Positions 8,105-17,001 of a DNA stretch of 43,812 bases are shown here, in pieces. The notes beneath the pieces are model-generated. The model had not been told where the DNA came from. It saw only the letters and a program-made list of their open reading frames with translations, and searched no databases. Position 1 is the first letter of the stretch. Each line of letters opens with the position of its first letter. A program made the position numbers and the translations under genes. The stretch comes from Gemmatimonadota bacterium (GTDB lineage Bacteria > Gemmatimonadota > Gemmatimonadetes > Longimicrobiales > Gaopeijiaceae). The DNA is taken from assembly GCA_021295835.1 (NCBI GenBank), contig JAGWBP010000012.1, positions 1 to 43,812 on the forward strand, written 5' to 3'.

Positions 8105-8851
8105 GTGGGTGCCAGGAAGGCCGGGAGCCGATCGCGGGGGCGAGGCGCCGGGTGGCCCGACGGCCGGAAAGGGCGTCAGGGAGGGGCCCTTCGCGAGTGG
8201 GTCAAGCTGATACTCCAGGTCGTCGTCATCTTCTTCGTGCTCCGCGCCTTCGTCGCTCAGGGCTTCGTGATCACCTCCGGGTCGATGAAGGAGACGCTCC
8301 TGGTGGGCGACTTCGTGGTCGTCAACCGGATGGCGATAGGTTCGCAGGTACCCTTCACCGACATGCGCATCCCCGGGTACTCCGAGCCCCGCAGAGGCGA
8401 CGTCCTGGTCTTCGATCCCCACCACGAGGACACGCTGACGCTGGTCAAGCGCCTCGTCGGCATGCCGGGCGACACCGTCGAGATGCGCCAGAAGGTGCTC
8501 TATCTGAATGGCGAGCCCTACGAGGAGCCGTACGCGGTGACGACCGACGCACCCGACGAGTTCGATCCGATCATGCACTGGCAGCGCGAATATCTGGTCG
8601 GCGAGGCGACCGACGACTATCTGCCCACCCGCGACAACTGGGGCCCCATCGCGATCCCCCCGGGGTTGCACCTCATGCTCGGCGACAATCGGGACGCGAG
8701 CTACGATTCGCGCTACTGGGGGCTCCTCGAGGGTTGGCGCTTCGAGGGGCGGGCGGTCGCGATCTACTACTCCTACGACAGCGAGTCGATGCGGCCCTTT
8801 CCCTGGGTTCGCGAGATGCGGGCGGGGCGCATCTTCGACCGGATCAGGTAG
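8105..8851 (+). CDS. lepB: Signal peptidase I
   Basis: Inner-membrane serine protease that removes signal peptides from exported proteins, 248 aa. One N-terminal membrane segment (about 33-52) precedes the catalytic Ser60 in ITSGSMKETLLVGDF. The general-base Lys115 lies in LVKRLVGMPGD, and the C-terminal box GDNRDASYDSRYWG is intact. The GTG at 8105 follows the LytR_C stop by 2 bp and has a good ribosome site (GAAGGGGA at about 8087-8094); the open frame extends further upstream but overlaps the previous gene. It converges on rlmN, with an 8-bp overlap of the two 3' ends. Confidence 0.93.
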   Translation: MGARKAGSRSRGRGAGWPDGRKGRQGGALREWVKLILQVVVIFFVLRAFVAQGFVITSGSMKETLLVGDFVVVNRMAIGSQVPFTDMRIPGYSEPRRGDVLVFDPHHEDTLTLVKRLVGMPGDTVEMRQKVLYLNGEPYEEPYAVTTDAPDEFDPIMHWQREYLVGEATDDYLPTRDNWGPIAIPPGLHLMLGDNRDASYDSRYWGLLEGWRFEGRAVAIYYSYDSESMRPFPWVREMRAGRIFDRIR

Positions 8852-9941
8852 CGGCGTCGCCCCCTGCCGCGCTACTAGCCGACGGGCGGCGCCCCACCTT
8901 CGCGGCCCGCAACTGTCCGCAGGCGGCATCGATGTCGCGGCCCCTGGGCGCGCGCGCCTCGGCCGCCACCCCCGCCTCGCGCAGTCCGTCGCGGAAGGCC
9001 CGCACCCGCTGCGGCGCACTCGGCCGCCAATCCGTGTACGGGATCGGATTGAAGGGGATGAGGTTGACGAAGGCGGCGACGCGAAGAGCCAGCTCGGCCA
9101 GTGGGCGAATCAGCGACACCCCGTCGTTCACCCCCCGGATCATCGTGTACTCGAAGGTGACTCGCCGTCCCCCGTTGCGATTGAACTCCTCGAGCGCGCC
9201 GATGAGCTCGTCCAGCGGGTAGCGCCTCTCCAGCGGAATCAGGTCGGCCCTTAGCGACGACACCGGCGCGTGCAGCGAGAGGGCGAGGCGGAACTGCTCC
9301 GGCCGGGCCGCCAGCGCCGCGATCCCTGGTATTACCCCAACGGTCGATACGGTAATACGACGGGCACCTACTCCGTAGCCGGAGTTCAGCACCGTCAGGG
9401 CGGGAAGGACGGCCTTGCGATTGGCAAGCGGCTCGCCCATCCCCATGAATACGACGTTCGTGATCGTGCCGAGCTCCCGTGTCGCCGCCCACCTGGCCGA
9501 AGCGCGGTACTGGCCGACAATTTCGGCGATGGAGAGCTGGCGACCGAAGCCCGACCAGCCGGTTGCGCAGAAGCGGCAGGCGAGGGCGCACCCCGCCTGC
9601 GAGGAGATGCAGAGCGTCAGGCGTCTGCCGGAGGGGATCAGGACGCTCTCCACAACCTCGCCGTCCCCGAGGCTCCAGAGGTGCTTGACGGTGCCGTCGA
9701 TCGACTCCGAGACCGTGTGCTCTCCCGGTTCCTCGAGGCGGAAGCGTTCCTCCAGCGCGTCGCGCTCGCGTAGCGGGAGGTTCCGCATCTGGGCGAAGGA
9801 GCACGCTTGGCCGCCCTGGATCCACTCCACGAGCTGCCGCGCCCGGTACCCCGGCTCTCCCCGCTCCCGGAAGTGCTCGGCGGTGACGCTGTGCAGGTCG
9901 TCGGGCACAAGTCCCAGCAGATTGAGTCGGGCTCGGGTCAC
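8844..9941 (-). CDS. rlmN: 23S rRNA/tRNA adenine-C2 methyltransferase RlmN
   Basis: Radical-SAM methyltransferase that methylates A2503 of 23S rRNA and A37 of some tRNAs, 365 aa from the chosen start. The cluster-binding motif CxxxCxxC is at about residues 118-125 (GCALACRFCATG). The GMGEP motif is present (FMGMGEPLANRK), and the late catalytic Cys lies in DIDAACGQL. The family core begins at ARLNLLGLVPDDL, so I chose the GTG at 9941; another in-frame GTG at 10037 would add 32 residues without similarity. The C-terminus carries a short Ser/Ala/Gly tail beyond the usual end. Divergent from aspS. Confidence 0.93.
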   Translation of the reverse strand: MTRARLNLLGLVPDDLHSVTAEHFRERGEPGYRARQLVEWIQGGQACSFAQMRNLPLRERDALEERFRLEEPGEHTVSESIDGTVKHLWSLGDGEVVESVLIPSGRRLTLCISSQAGCALACRFCATGWSGFGRQLSIAEIVGQYRASARWAATRELGTITNVVFMGMGEPLANRKAVLPALTVLNSGYGVGARRITVSTVGVIPGIAALAARPEQFRLALSLHAPVSSLRADLIPLERRYPLDELIGALEEFNRNGGRRVTFEYTMIRGVNDGVSLIRPLAELALRVAAFVNLIPFNPIPYTDWRPSAPQRVRAFRDGLREAGVAAEARAPRGRDIDAACGQLRAAKVGRRPSASSAAGGDAAT

Positions 9942-9969
9942 GGGCTGCAAAGCTCTGTCAGCTCTTGTC

Positions 9970-10006
9970 GATGGGCGCCTGAAGCGGTCGCTCAGGCTAA
10001 CGGCCC
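9970..10006. repeat. Imperfect direct repeat, copy 1 (rlmN-aspS intergenic region)
   Basis: 37-nt element beginning GATGGGCGCCTGAAGCGGTC. It matches the 36-nt copy at 10071-10106 at about 29 positions, with one gap. It contains GCCTGA ... TCAGGC, which could form a 6-bp stem around the conserved core AAGCGGTCG. It lies just upstream of the rlmN start on the opposite strand. Confidence 0.5.
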
Positions 10007-10068
10007 CGGCACCCACGAGTCCGGCGGCCCGTTCCACTGCCGCAAGCCGGTAGGGTGGGGGCCGATTC

Positions 10069-10106
10069 TTGATGGCCGCTCGAAGCGGTCGTTAAGTTAA
10101 CGGTCC
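10069..10106 (+). promoter_or_regulatory. Direct repeat copy 2, overlapping a candidate aspS promoter
   Basis: The second copy of the repeat occupies 10071-10106 (GATGGCCGCTCGAAGCGGTC and onward). It overlaps TTGATG (10069-10074), a 17-bp spacer and TTAAGT (10092-10097), a plausible -35/-10 pair for aspS. It includes a 5-bp hairpin CCGCT-CGA-AGCGG and the palindrome GTTAAGTTAAC. Repeat and promoter assignments are both tentative. Confidence 0.35.
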
Positions 10107-10211
10107 TGCTGCGGGCGGTGCCCCCGCATGGGCTTCCCCCCGCGTGCCGCCGCCCCGATCACTCCTGGAGCAAGGCAACTGTCGACCAGAGGGCCAGAAG
10201 GTGTCACCGGC

Positions 10212-11957
10212 ATGCGCTCCGCCGAGGTTGGCAGGGTAGACCTTTCGCTTGCGGGTCGCGACGTCAGGCTGGTCGGGTGGGTGCACCGCAGACGGAAGCT
10301 AGGTGGTCTCTCCTTCGTCGATCTGCGGGACCGGTCGGGGGTGCTCCAGATCTCCATCGGGCCCGAGTGGTCGTCTCCCGAGACGATCGAGGCGGTGGGC
10401 TCCCTTGGCCCCGAGGATGTGGTCTGCGTGCGCGGGGTGGTGCGGGAGCGCCCGGAGGAGGCGCGCAATCCAGACATGGCCACCGGCGACGTCGAGCTTC
10501 GCGCCACCGCCCTCGAGGTGCTGAACCGAGCGCGAACCCCCGAAATCCCGGTGTACCTGTCGCCGGAGGAGGAGCTGCCCTCGGAGAAGCTCCGCCTTCG
10601 CCACCGGGTGCTGGACCTGCGCCGAGGAGAGCTGCAGGAGTGCCTCGCGCTTCGCCACCGCATCCTGCTGACCGTGCGCCGCTACTTCGACCGTCGGGGC
10701 TTTCTCGAGATCGAGACGCCGATTCTGACCAAGCCGACGCCCGAGGGCGCGCGCGACTTTCTGGTGCCGAGCCGTCTCCACCGGGGCGAGTTCTTCGCTC
10801 TCCCGCAGAGCCCCCAGCTCTACAAGCAGCTCCTGATGGTCGCCGGACTGGACCGCTACCTGCAGATCGCCCGCTGCTTTCGCGACGAGGACCTGCGCGC
10901 CGATAGGCAGCCCGAGTTCACGCAGATCGATGTCGAGGCCTCCTTCGTGGAACCGGGCGACATCTACCGGTGGTGCGAGGGACTGATGGCCGAGCTGGCG
11001 CCGCTCGCCGGGATCGGGGCCGAGACGCCCTTTCGGAGGATGAGCTATCGCGAGGCGATCGAGAGCTACGGGAGCGACCGGCCGGACCTGCGGCACGGCT
11101 ACCCGATCGCTGACCTGACCCCGGTGCTGGGCGGGCTCGGGTCGACAATTCTCCGCCGTGCGGTCGCCGAGGGGGGGCGCATTCGGGGTCTGCGCCTGAG
11201 TGGCGGCGCACGCCTGACGAGGCGGCAGATTGGCGAGATCGAGGATGCGGCCAAGGCCGCCGGGGCACCTGGGCTCCTCTGGGCCAAGATCTCCGAGGGG
11301 GGCGCCACGGGTCCGCTGGGACGCTTCTTCCGCGACGACACCGGGGCCCGTCTGGGCATGGAGGCGGGCGACCTGCTCCTGGCTGCGGCCGGGGCCGACA
11401 GGGTGACTTCGCCCGCGCTCGCCGCTGCCCGCAGCGCGGCCATCTCGGCGCTCCCCCCCCCCATGGTCGTCGAGGACGCGTGGCTCTGGGTGACAGACTT
11501 CCCCCTCTTCGAGGAGGCCGACGACGGTGCCCTGGCCGCAAACCACCACCCCTTCGTGCAGCCGCACCCCGACGACATCCACCTCCTCGACTCGGACCCG
11601 CTCTCGGTGCGGGGGATGGCCTACGACCTCGTCTACAACGGGGCCGAGCTCGGGTCGGGGAGCATCAGGCCGCACGATGCCGAGCTACAGACCAGGATCC
11701 TGGGACTCCTCGGAGTGGAGCCCGACGAGATCGCCGTCAAGTTCGGCTTTCTGCTGGAGGCGCTGGGATCGGGTGCTCCCCCGCACGGCGGAATCGCGCT
11801 GGGCGCGGACCGGCTGGTGGCTCAACTCGCCGGACGGGCCAGCCTGCGCGATGTGATCGCTTTTCCGAAGACGACCACCGCGCGAGCCTCCTTCGAGGGT
11901 GCTCCCACACCTGTTGCCTTCGACGAGCTGGCAGCGCTGGGGATTGTTCCTAAGTGA
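10212..11957 (+). CDS. aspS: Aspartyl-tRNA synthetase
   Basis: Class II aminoacyl-tRNA synthetase, 581 aa, close to the usual bacterial length. An N-terminal OB-fold anticodon-binding domain (GWVHRRRKLGGLSFVDLRDRSG) is followed by the catalytic core with motif 2 (CFRDEDLRADRQPEFTQIDVE) and motif 3 (GGIALGADRLV). The bacterial GAD insertion lies between them (about residues 300-430). The ATG at 10212 aligns with the family N-terminus and has an AGAAGG ribosome site 11 nt upstream; the open frame starts earlier at 10128. Its stop overlaps the GTG of the PhoH-like gene by 4 nt, and it heads a long run of tightly packed genes. Confidence 0.96.
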   Translation: MRSAEVGRVDLSLAGRDVRLVGWVHRRRKLGGLSFVDLRDRSGVLQISIGPEWSSPETIEAVGSLGPEDVVCVRGVVRERPEEARNPDMATGDVELRATALEVLNRARTPEIPVYLSPEEELPSEKLRLRHRVLDLRRGELQECLALRHRILLTVRRYFDRRGFLEIETPILTKPTPEGARDFLVPSRLHRGEFFALPQSPQLYKQLLMVAGLDRYLQIARCFRDEDLRADRQPEFTQIDVEASFVEPGDIYRWCEGLMAELAPLAGIGAETPFRRMSYREAIESYGSDRPDLRHGYPIADLTPVLGGLGSTILRRAVAEGGRIRGLRLSGGARLTRRQIGEIEDAAKAAGAPGLLWAKISEGGATGPLGRFFRDDTGARLGMEAGDLLLAAAGADRVTSPALAAARSAAISALPPPMVVEDAWLWVTDFPLFEEADDGALAANHHPFVQPHPDDIHLLDSDPLSVRGMAYDLVYNGAELGSGSIRPHDAELQTRILGLLGVEPDEIAVKFGFLLEALGSGAPPHGGIALGADRLVAQLAGRASLRDVIAFPKTTTARASFEGAPTPVAFDELAALGIVPK

Positions 11958-12973
11958 CGGCGACGAAGGCACCGCCGGAGGTCGACCAGCTCCTGGACGC
12001 CGAGGGTGCCGACCACTTTCTCCTAGCCGGAGTGGGGGACGCCAACCTGCGCGAGGTGGAGTCGCTCTTTGGCGTGCGGGTGGTGCTGCGCGGCGACGTC
12101 GTCCGCCTCTCGGGCGAAGAGGAATTCGTGGCGGCGTCGACCCCCGTGGTCGAGCACATGATCGGACTCGCGCGTCTGGGGCGGAGCTTCGGCGTCGCCG
12201 ACGTGGGGCGCTTTGCCGCCGCCGGGGCGAGCGGAGGTAGGAGAGCGGTCACCTCCCCAACGCCGGAGCGCGACCGTGCGCTCCAGATCGCGGTACCGGG
12301 GGCGAGGCGCGTGATACGGGCTCGCTCCGAGGGGCAGCGAGCGTACCTTCGGGCACTGTCCGAGTCGGACATCGTGATCGCGATCGGCCCGGCCGGCACC
12401 GGCAAGACCTACCTCGCGGTGGCGAGCGCGGTCGATGCACTGCTGCGGAAGCAAGTGAGGCGGATCATCCTGGCCCGGCCAGCGGTGGAAGCGGGCGAGA
12501 ACTTGGGCTTCCTCCCCGGGGATCTCCAGGAGAAGGTCGATCCGTACCTGCGCCCCCTGTACGACGCCCTGGAGGACATGATGCCCCCGGCGCGGGTGCG
12601 CCGCGGCATCGCCGAGCGAGTGATCGAGATCGCGCCGCTGGCGTACATGCGGGGACGCACGATCTCGGATGCGTTCGCGATCCTGGACGAGGCCCAGAAC
12701 GCCACTGCGGCTCAGATGAAGATGTTCCTGACCCGAATAGGGGTGAGCTCGCGCGTCGTCATCACCGGTGACAAGACCCAGATCGACCTCCCGCCCTCGC
12801 AGGTGTCGGGCCTGGTCCAGGTGGAGGAGATCCTCTCCCAGGTCGACGGAATCGACTTCGTCTACCTCGACGAGGGCGACGTCACCCGCCATCGCCTCGT
12901 CAAGCGGATAGTGCGCGCCTACGCCGCCGACCACGAGCGCCAGCCGGAGTCGGCCAGCGATGGAGGGGAGTAG
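11954..12973 (+). CDS. phoH: PhoH-like ATPase (YbeZ)
   Basis: P-loop ATPase of the PhoH/YbeZ family, 339 aa, linked to RNA and ribosome metabolism and usually coupled with YbeY. Walker A GPAGTGKT is at residues 145-152, Walker B is in AFAILDEAQNAT, and the sensor-like segment VITGDKTQIDLP follows. An N-terminal KH-like region (about 10-90) is visible. The GTG start overlaps the aspS stop by 4 nt. The 3' end overlaps the 7TM-HD gene by 14 nt. The order phoH - 7TM-HD - ybeY is widely conserved and supports the call. Confidence 0.93.
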   Translation: MTATKAPPEVDQLLDAEGADHFLLAGVGDANLREVESLFGVRVVLRGDVVRLSGEEEFVAASTPVVEHMIGLARLGRSFGVADVGRFAAAGASGGRRAVTSPTPERDRALQIAVPGARRVIRARSEGQRAYLRALSESDIVIAIGPAGTGKTYLAVASAVDALLRKQVRRIILARPAVEAGENLGFLPGDLQEKVDPYLRPLYDALEDMMPPARVRRGIAERVIEIAPLAYMRGRTISDAFAILDEAQNATAAQMKMFLTRIGVSSRVVITGDKTQIDLPPSQVSGLVQVEEILSQVDGIDFVYLDEGDVTRHRLVKRIVRAYAADHERQPESASDGGE

Positions 12974-15146
12974 CCGCAGTCCGCTCTCGCGGGCTCCAGC
13001 GCGGGTTTGGCCCGAGGGAGTTCTGCACCACGGCGCCAGACTCTGCCTCCTCCTCTTCCTGGCCGTGGGGCTGGTGGTCCTATACCCGTCGGGTCCGGGA
13101 GTCAAGGTGGGGCGCTACGAGGCCGGGACCGTCGCCGACCGGAGCGTGATCGCCCAGGTCGACTTCCAGGTGCTCAAGGACTCGGCCCACCTGCGTCGCG
13201 AGCGGGACGAGGCGGCCGACGCGGTGACCCCCGCCTTCATCTACCGGCCGAGCGCCGTCGACTCCACCCTGGCATCGCTCGCGAGGGTCTTCAGCGCCAT
13301 CGATTCGGCGGCCTCCCTGGAGGGTGCTGCGGGGACGACCGCGGCGCTCTCGGCCGCAGGCATCGACGCGACTGCCGAGCAGGTCGACATCCTCTCCGAC
13401 CGCGCTCGCGCGGCCCGGCTTCAGGAAACCGCGACCGCGGCAGTGCGATCGCTGGCGCCTCTCGGCGTCGTCTCACCGGAGGCCGCCGCCGAGCTGACGG
13501 CAGACTCGGTGCGCGTAGTCGACGGGGCGGACGAGGCGGTTGTGGCGGCGAGCTCGCTCCTGACCGCGAGGGACTTCTACGATAGCGCTCTCGCCACCCT
13601 GGCCGACGATACCGAGGCGAGCCTGCTGCGACTTCTCCTGGCGCGGAGCCTGACTCCCAGCCTAGTTCCGGACGTGGGGCGAAACGCCCGCGAGCGGGCG
13701 ATGGCGCGCAACGCGGTGGCGATAGTCGAGTACGGGGTCCTCGAAGGCGAGGCGATCGTGCGCGCGAACGAGCGGATCGGCGGCGAGGAGCTGCGCAAGG
13801 TGGAGGCGTACCGCGACCGCCTCAGGGCGATGGGGGTCGGTGTCGACAGCTCGAACGCGGTAGGCAACGTCGGCGCGTTCGTCGTCAACGCGATGCTTCT
13901 GGCGATCTTCGGGGTGCTCCTCTACTTCTTCCGCCCGAAGATCTACGGTTCTTTCCGCGCGGTCGCAGCGGTGGTCTCGGTACTGGCGGCCTACCACCTG
14001 GCCGGCACGGCGGTTGTGGCGCTGGACGCCCCCCCGGTGGCGATGCCGATCGCCTTCCTTTCGGTGGCGTTGTCGGTGCTCTGGGGCGGTCGGCTGGCGG
14101 TCCTGGCGACGGTGGTGGCCTGCACCCTCACGGTGGTGCAGGAGCCGTTCGAGTCGGTGCAGACCTTCGTCGTGCTGATGACTGGCGGGTCGGCGGCGGC
14201 ACTCTCGGTGCGGGCCTTCCGCAGGCTGGCCCAAACGTGGGCGTTCATCGCCATCACCGCGCTGGCGCTGGCTACCGTCCTGCTGGCCTTCCAGCTTCAG
14301 GGTGCCGACATGGACTTCTGGCCAACCCTCGGCTGGGTTGCCGGGAGCACCGTTGTAGGGGCTATTCTGGCGATCGGGTTCGTGCCCGTCCTGGAGCTGG
14401 CGACCGGAGTTGTCACCGATCAGACGCTCGCTGGGTGGGCCGATGCAAACCGTCCGCTGATGCGCCGCCTAGCGGTCGAGGCGCCGGGCACTTTCGCCCA
14501 CACGATACAGGCAGCCAATCTCGCCGAGGCGGGGGCGGAGACGATCGGCGGGAATGGACTGCTCTGCCGCGCCGGCGTCTACTACCACGATGTGGGCAAG
14601 CTGGCGCAACCACGGTACTTCATCGAGAACCAGGATGGCGAGAATCCGCACGACCAGCTCGATCCCGCCCAGTCGGCAGCGATTCTGAGGGACCATGTGG
14701 CCGAGGGTGTGAAGCTGGCCCGGCGGGAGCGCGTGCCCGAGGTGCTTGTCGACTTCATCAGGGAGCACCACGGCGACCAGGCTATCGGCTACTTCCTGCA
14801 CAGCGCCCGCGAGCTCGCCGAGGCCGAGGGGGGAGATGCCCCCGATCCGGCCGCATTCCGCTACGACGGGCCGAGGCCGCGCACCCGCGAGACCGCGATC
14901 GTCATGTTGGCCGATTCCTGCGAGTCGGCGGCGCGGGCACTCGGCTCGCCGACCGAGGAGCGACTGACCGAGCTGGTGGACCAGATCTTCGCCACCAAGG
15001 CGGGCGAGGGGCAGCTCGACGACTGTCCTCTTACCTTCCAGGATCTGGAGGTGCTCAGGCGGCGCTTTGTGAGCTTCCTGCGCGCTAGCCATCACGGCCG
15101 CATCGCCTACCCCGGAAGCCAGAATTCGCAGCCGGGAGGGGGTTAG
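12960..15146 (+). CDS. 7TM-HD family cyclic-dinucleotide phosphodiesterase (PgpH-like)
   Basis: Membrane protein of 728 aa. A first membrane segment (about 24-42) is followed by a large extracytoplasmic 7TMR-HDED domain (about 45-300), a cluster of membrane helices (about 300-510) and a C-terminal cytoplasmic HD domain. HD ligands are seen in GTFAHTIQAANLAE, in YYHDVGKLAQPRYF (His543-Asp544) and in IREHHGD. Listeria PgpH of this family degrades c-di-AMP (family knowledge). The ATG at 12960 lies inside the end of phoH, giving a 14-nt overlap. ybeY follows 16 bp later. Confidence 0.92.
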   Translation: MEGSSRSPLSRAPARVWPEGVLHHGARLCLLLFLAVGLVVLYPSGPGVKVGRYEAGTVADRSVIAQVDFQVLKDSAHLRRERDEAADAVTPAFIYRPSAVDSTLASLARVFSAIDSAASLEGAAGTTAALSAAGIDATAEQVDILSDRARAARLQETATAAVRSLAPLGVVSPEAAAELTADSVRVVDGADEAVVAASSLLTARDFYDSALATLADDTEASLLRLLLARSLTPSLVPDVGRNARERAMARNAVAIVEYGVLEGEAIVRANERIGGEELRKVEAYRDRLRAMGVGVDSSNAVGNVGAFVVNAMLLAIFGVLLYFFRPKIYGSFRAVAAVVSVLAAYHLAGTAVVALDAPPVAMPIAFLSVALSVLWGGRLAVLATVVACTLTVVQEPFESVQTFVVLMTGGSAAALSVRAFRRLAQTWAFIAITALALATVLLAFQLQGADMDFWPTLGWVAGSTVVGAILAIGFVPVLELATGVVTDQTLAGWADANRPLMRRLAVEAPGTFAHTIQAANLAEAGAETIGGNGLLCRAGVYYHDVGKLAQPRYFIENQDGENPHDQLDPAQSAAILRDHVAEGVKLARRERVPEVLVDFIREHHGDQAIGYFLHSARELAEAEGGDAPDPAAFRYDGPRPRTRETAIVMLADSCESAARALGSPTEERLTELVDQIFATKAGEGQLDDCPLTFQDLEVLRRRFVSFLRASHHGRIAYPGSQNSQPGGG

Positions 15147-15162
15147 CAGCAGCCCGTACCCC

Positions 15163-15630
15163 ATGATCACGGTGCACATCAACGCGCGCGCCGATTGCCC
15201 GGTGCCCCGGGAGCTCGTGAGGCGGGCCGTCCTGGAGGTGCTCCACCGAGAGGGAGTGGAGGTGGGCGATCTCTCCGTCACCTTTGTCGGCGACGGCGAG
15301 ATCTCGGAGATGCACGCGAGGTACCTGGACAGCCATACGCCGACCGACGTACTGTCCTTTCGGCTGCACGGCGAGGGGGAGGACCCGCTGGGCGACGTCT
15401 ACGTCGGGCATGCGCAGGCTAGGCGCCAGGCCGACGAAGCTGGAGTCGAGGTTGACGCGGAGCTGGCGCGGCTAGCCGTGCACGGTGCGTTGCACGTCCT
15501 GGGGTACGACCACCCAGAGGGAGAGGGACCGGAGAGGACAGCGAGCGAGATGTACGCCAGGCAGGAGGGGGCGCTAGCCGCCGCGGTCGAGGGGATGGCG
15601 GCTGCCTCTGTAGGGGCGGTCACGCGGTGA
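15163..15630 (+). CDS. ybeY: Endoribonuclease / rRNA maturation factor YbeY
   Basis: Zinc-dependent RNase needed for 16S rRNA 3'-end maturation and ribosome quality control, 155 aa (normal size). The metal-binding signature HGALHVLGYDHPEGEGPER is complete, with three His ligands. THTPTDVLSFRL-type upstream sequence (SHTPTDVLSF) also matches the family. ATG start at 15163. It sits in the conserved phoH - 7TM-HD - ybeY block. The stop overlaps the mgtE GTG by 4 nt. Confidence 0.95.
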   Translation: MITVHINARADCPVPRELVRRAVLEVLHREGVEVGDLSVTFVGDGEISEMHARYLDSHTPTDVLSFRLHGEGEDPLGDVYVGHAQARRQADEAGVEVDAELARLAVHGALHVLGYDHPEGEGPERTASEMYARQEGALAAAVEGMAAASVGAVTR

Positions 15631-16994
15631 GCAGCGTGGTGCCGTCCACCGTCGCGACTCCTGCGGCGCTCAGGGAGCTGCTCGAGCTTGCCGACTCCGG
15701 CCAGCTCGAACGCCTGCCCGACCTCGTCGGCGATATGCACCCTTCCGACATTGCCGACCTCCTGGCGTCGGTGCCGGACGAGGAGAGACAGCTTCTCATC
15801 CTCAAGGCGCTACCGACCGACGTCGGTTCGGAGACCTTGGCCGAGATGGAGGAGGACGAGGACCGCGCCGACTTGCTGACCGCGCTGAGCGCTCGGCGCG
15901 GAGCGGCCATGCTGCACGAGCTTGCCGACGACGACGCGGCCGACCTGCTCGGCGAACTGCGGCCCGGCGACCGGGACCGCATGCTGGCGGCGCTTCCCTC
16001 CCGGGAGGCTGGCGAGATCCGGGAGCTGCTCCAGTACGCCGAAGAGACCGCAGGCGGACTGATGACCACTTCGCTCGTCTCCGTGTCGGCGCTTGCGACC
16101 GCCGCCGAGGCGATCGCAGCGATACGCGAGCAGGGGCGCGAGGTCGAGCAGTTGTACACGGTCTTCGTGGTCGACGATCGCGGCAGGCTCAGGGGAACCG
16201 TGGCGCTGGATCGCCTCATCCTGGCCGAGCCCGAGGACAAGGTCGGGTCGCTGGTGGTTCCCGCGCTGGCCACGGTGGGGCCGGAAACCGACCAGGAGGA
16301 GGTGGGGCGCGTGATGAGGCGCTACGACCTGGTCAGCCTTCCGGTGGTGGACGACCGGGGGGTACTTCTCGGGCGTATTACCGTGGACGACGCGATCGAC
16401 GCGATCGAAGCCGAAACGACCGAGGACATCTTGCGGCTCGCCGGCGTGTCGGAAGAGGAGGAGCTGAAGGCAGAGTGGCTCGAATCGGTGCGATCGAGGC
16501 TGCCTTGGCTGGCGCTCAATCTGGTGACCGCCGGGCTGGCGGCGTCGGTTATCCTGAGCTTCGAAGAGCTCATCAGGGAGGTCACCTTTCTGGCATTCCT
16601 CATGCCGGTGATCGCCGCGCTGGGGGGGAACACGGGAACGCAGGCGCTCGCGGTCACTATTCGCCGCATCGCCGTGGGCGACGACGTGGGGCGGGGGCAC
16701 TTCCAGGTGGTGAGGAAGGAGGTGTTGGTGGGACTCCTGAACGGTCTTGTTCTCGGAGTGGGATTCGCCGCCTTCGCCTACCTCCGCGAGGGCGACCCCC
16801 GCATCGGCATGGTCGTGCTGCTGGCGATGTGGATCAACATCGTCGTGGCGGGCTTCGCCGGCGCCCTGATACCGACCATCCTACAGCGTGTCGGAGTCGA
16901 TCCCGCCGTCGCGTCGTCGGTCTTCGCCCACACCCTTACCGATCTGGTCGGCTTCGTTCTGGTCCTCAGCCTGGCTGCGGGACTGCTGCTATAG
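15627..16994 (+). CDS. mgtE: Magnesium transporter MgtE
   Basis: Homodimeric Mg2+ channel of the inner membrane, 455 aa (typical). The N-terminal MgtE_N helical domain (about 10-130, with DMHPSDIADLLASVPDEE) is followed by two CBS domains (about 135-265) that sense cytoplasmic Mg2+. A C-terminal block of five membrane helices carries the pore signature PVIAALGGNTGTQALA. The GTG start overlaps the ybeY stop by 4 nt. In many bacteria the gene after ybeY is the Mg/Co-related CorC/hemolysin-like protein, so an MgtE in that slot is a notable functional parallel. Confidence 0.95.
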   Translation: MSSVVPSTVATPAALRELLELADSGQLERLPDLVGDMHPSDIADLLASVPDEERQLLILKALPTDVGSETLAEMEEDEDRADLLTALSARRGAAMLHELADDDAADLLGELRPGDRDRMLAALPSREAGEIRELLQYAEETAGGLMTTSLVSVSALATAAEAIAAIREQGREVEQLYTVFVVDDRGRLRGTVALDRLILAEPEDKVGSLVVPALATVGPETDQEEVGRVMRRYDLVSLPVVDDRGVLLGRITVDDAIDAIEAETTEDILRLAGVSEEEELKAEWLESVRSRLPWLALNLVTAGLAASVILSFEELIREVTFLAFLMPVIAALGGNTGTQALAVTIRRIAVGDDVGRGHFQVVRKEVLVGLLNGLVLGVGFAAFAYLREGDPRIGMVVLLAMWINIVVAGFAGALIPTILQRVGVDPAVASSVFAHTLTDLVGFVLVLSLAAGLLL

Positions 16995-17001
16995 GCAGCC
17001 C

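Noticed and set aside
10050..10062. AGGGTGG in the aspS leader suggesting a T-box riboswitch
   Set aside because: Only the seven-base core is present; no specifier loop or antiterminator bulge context could be drawn.
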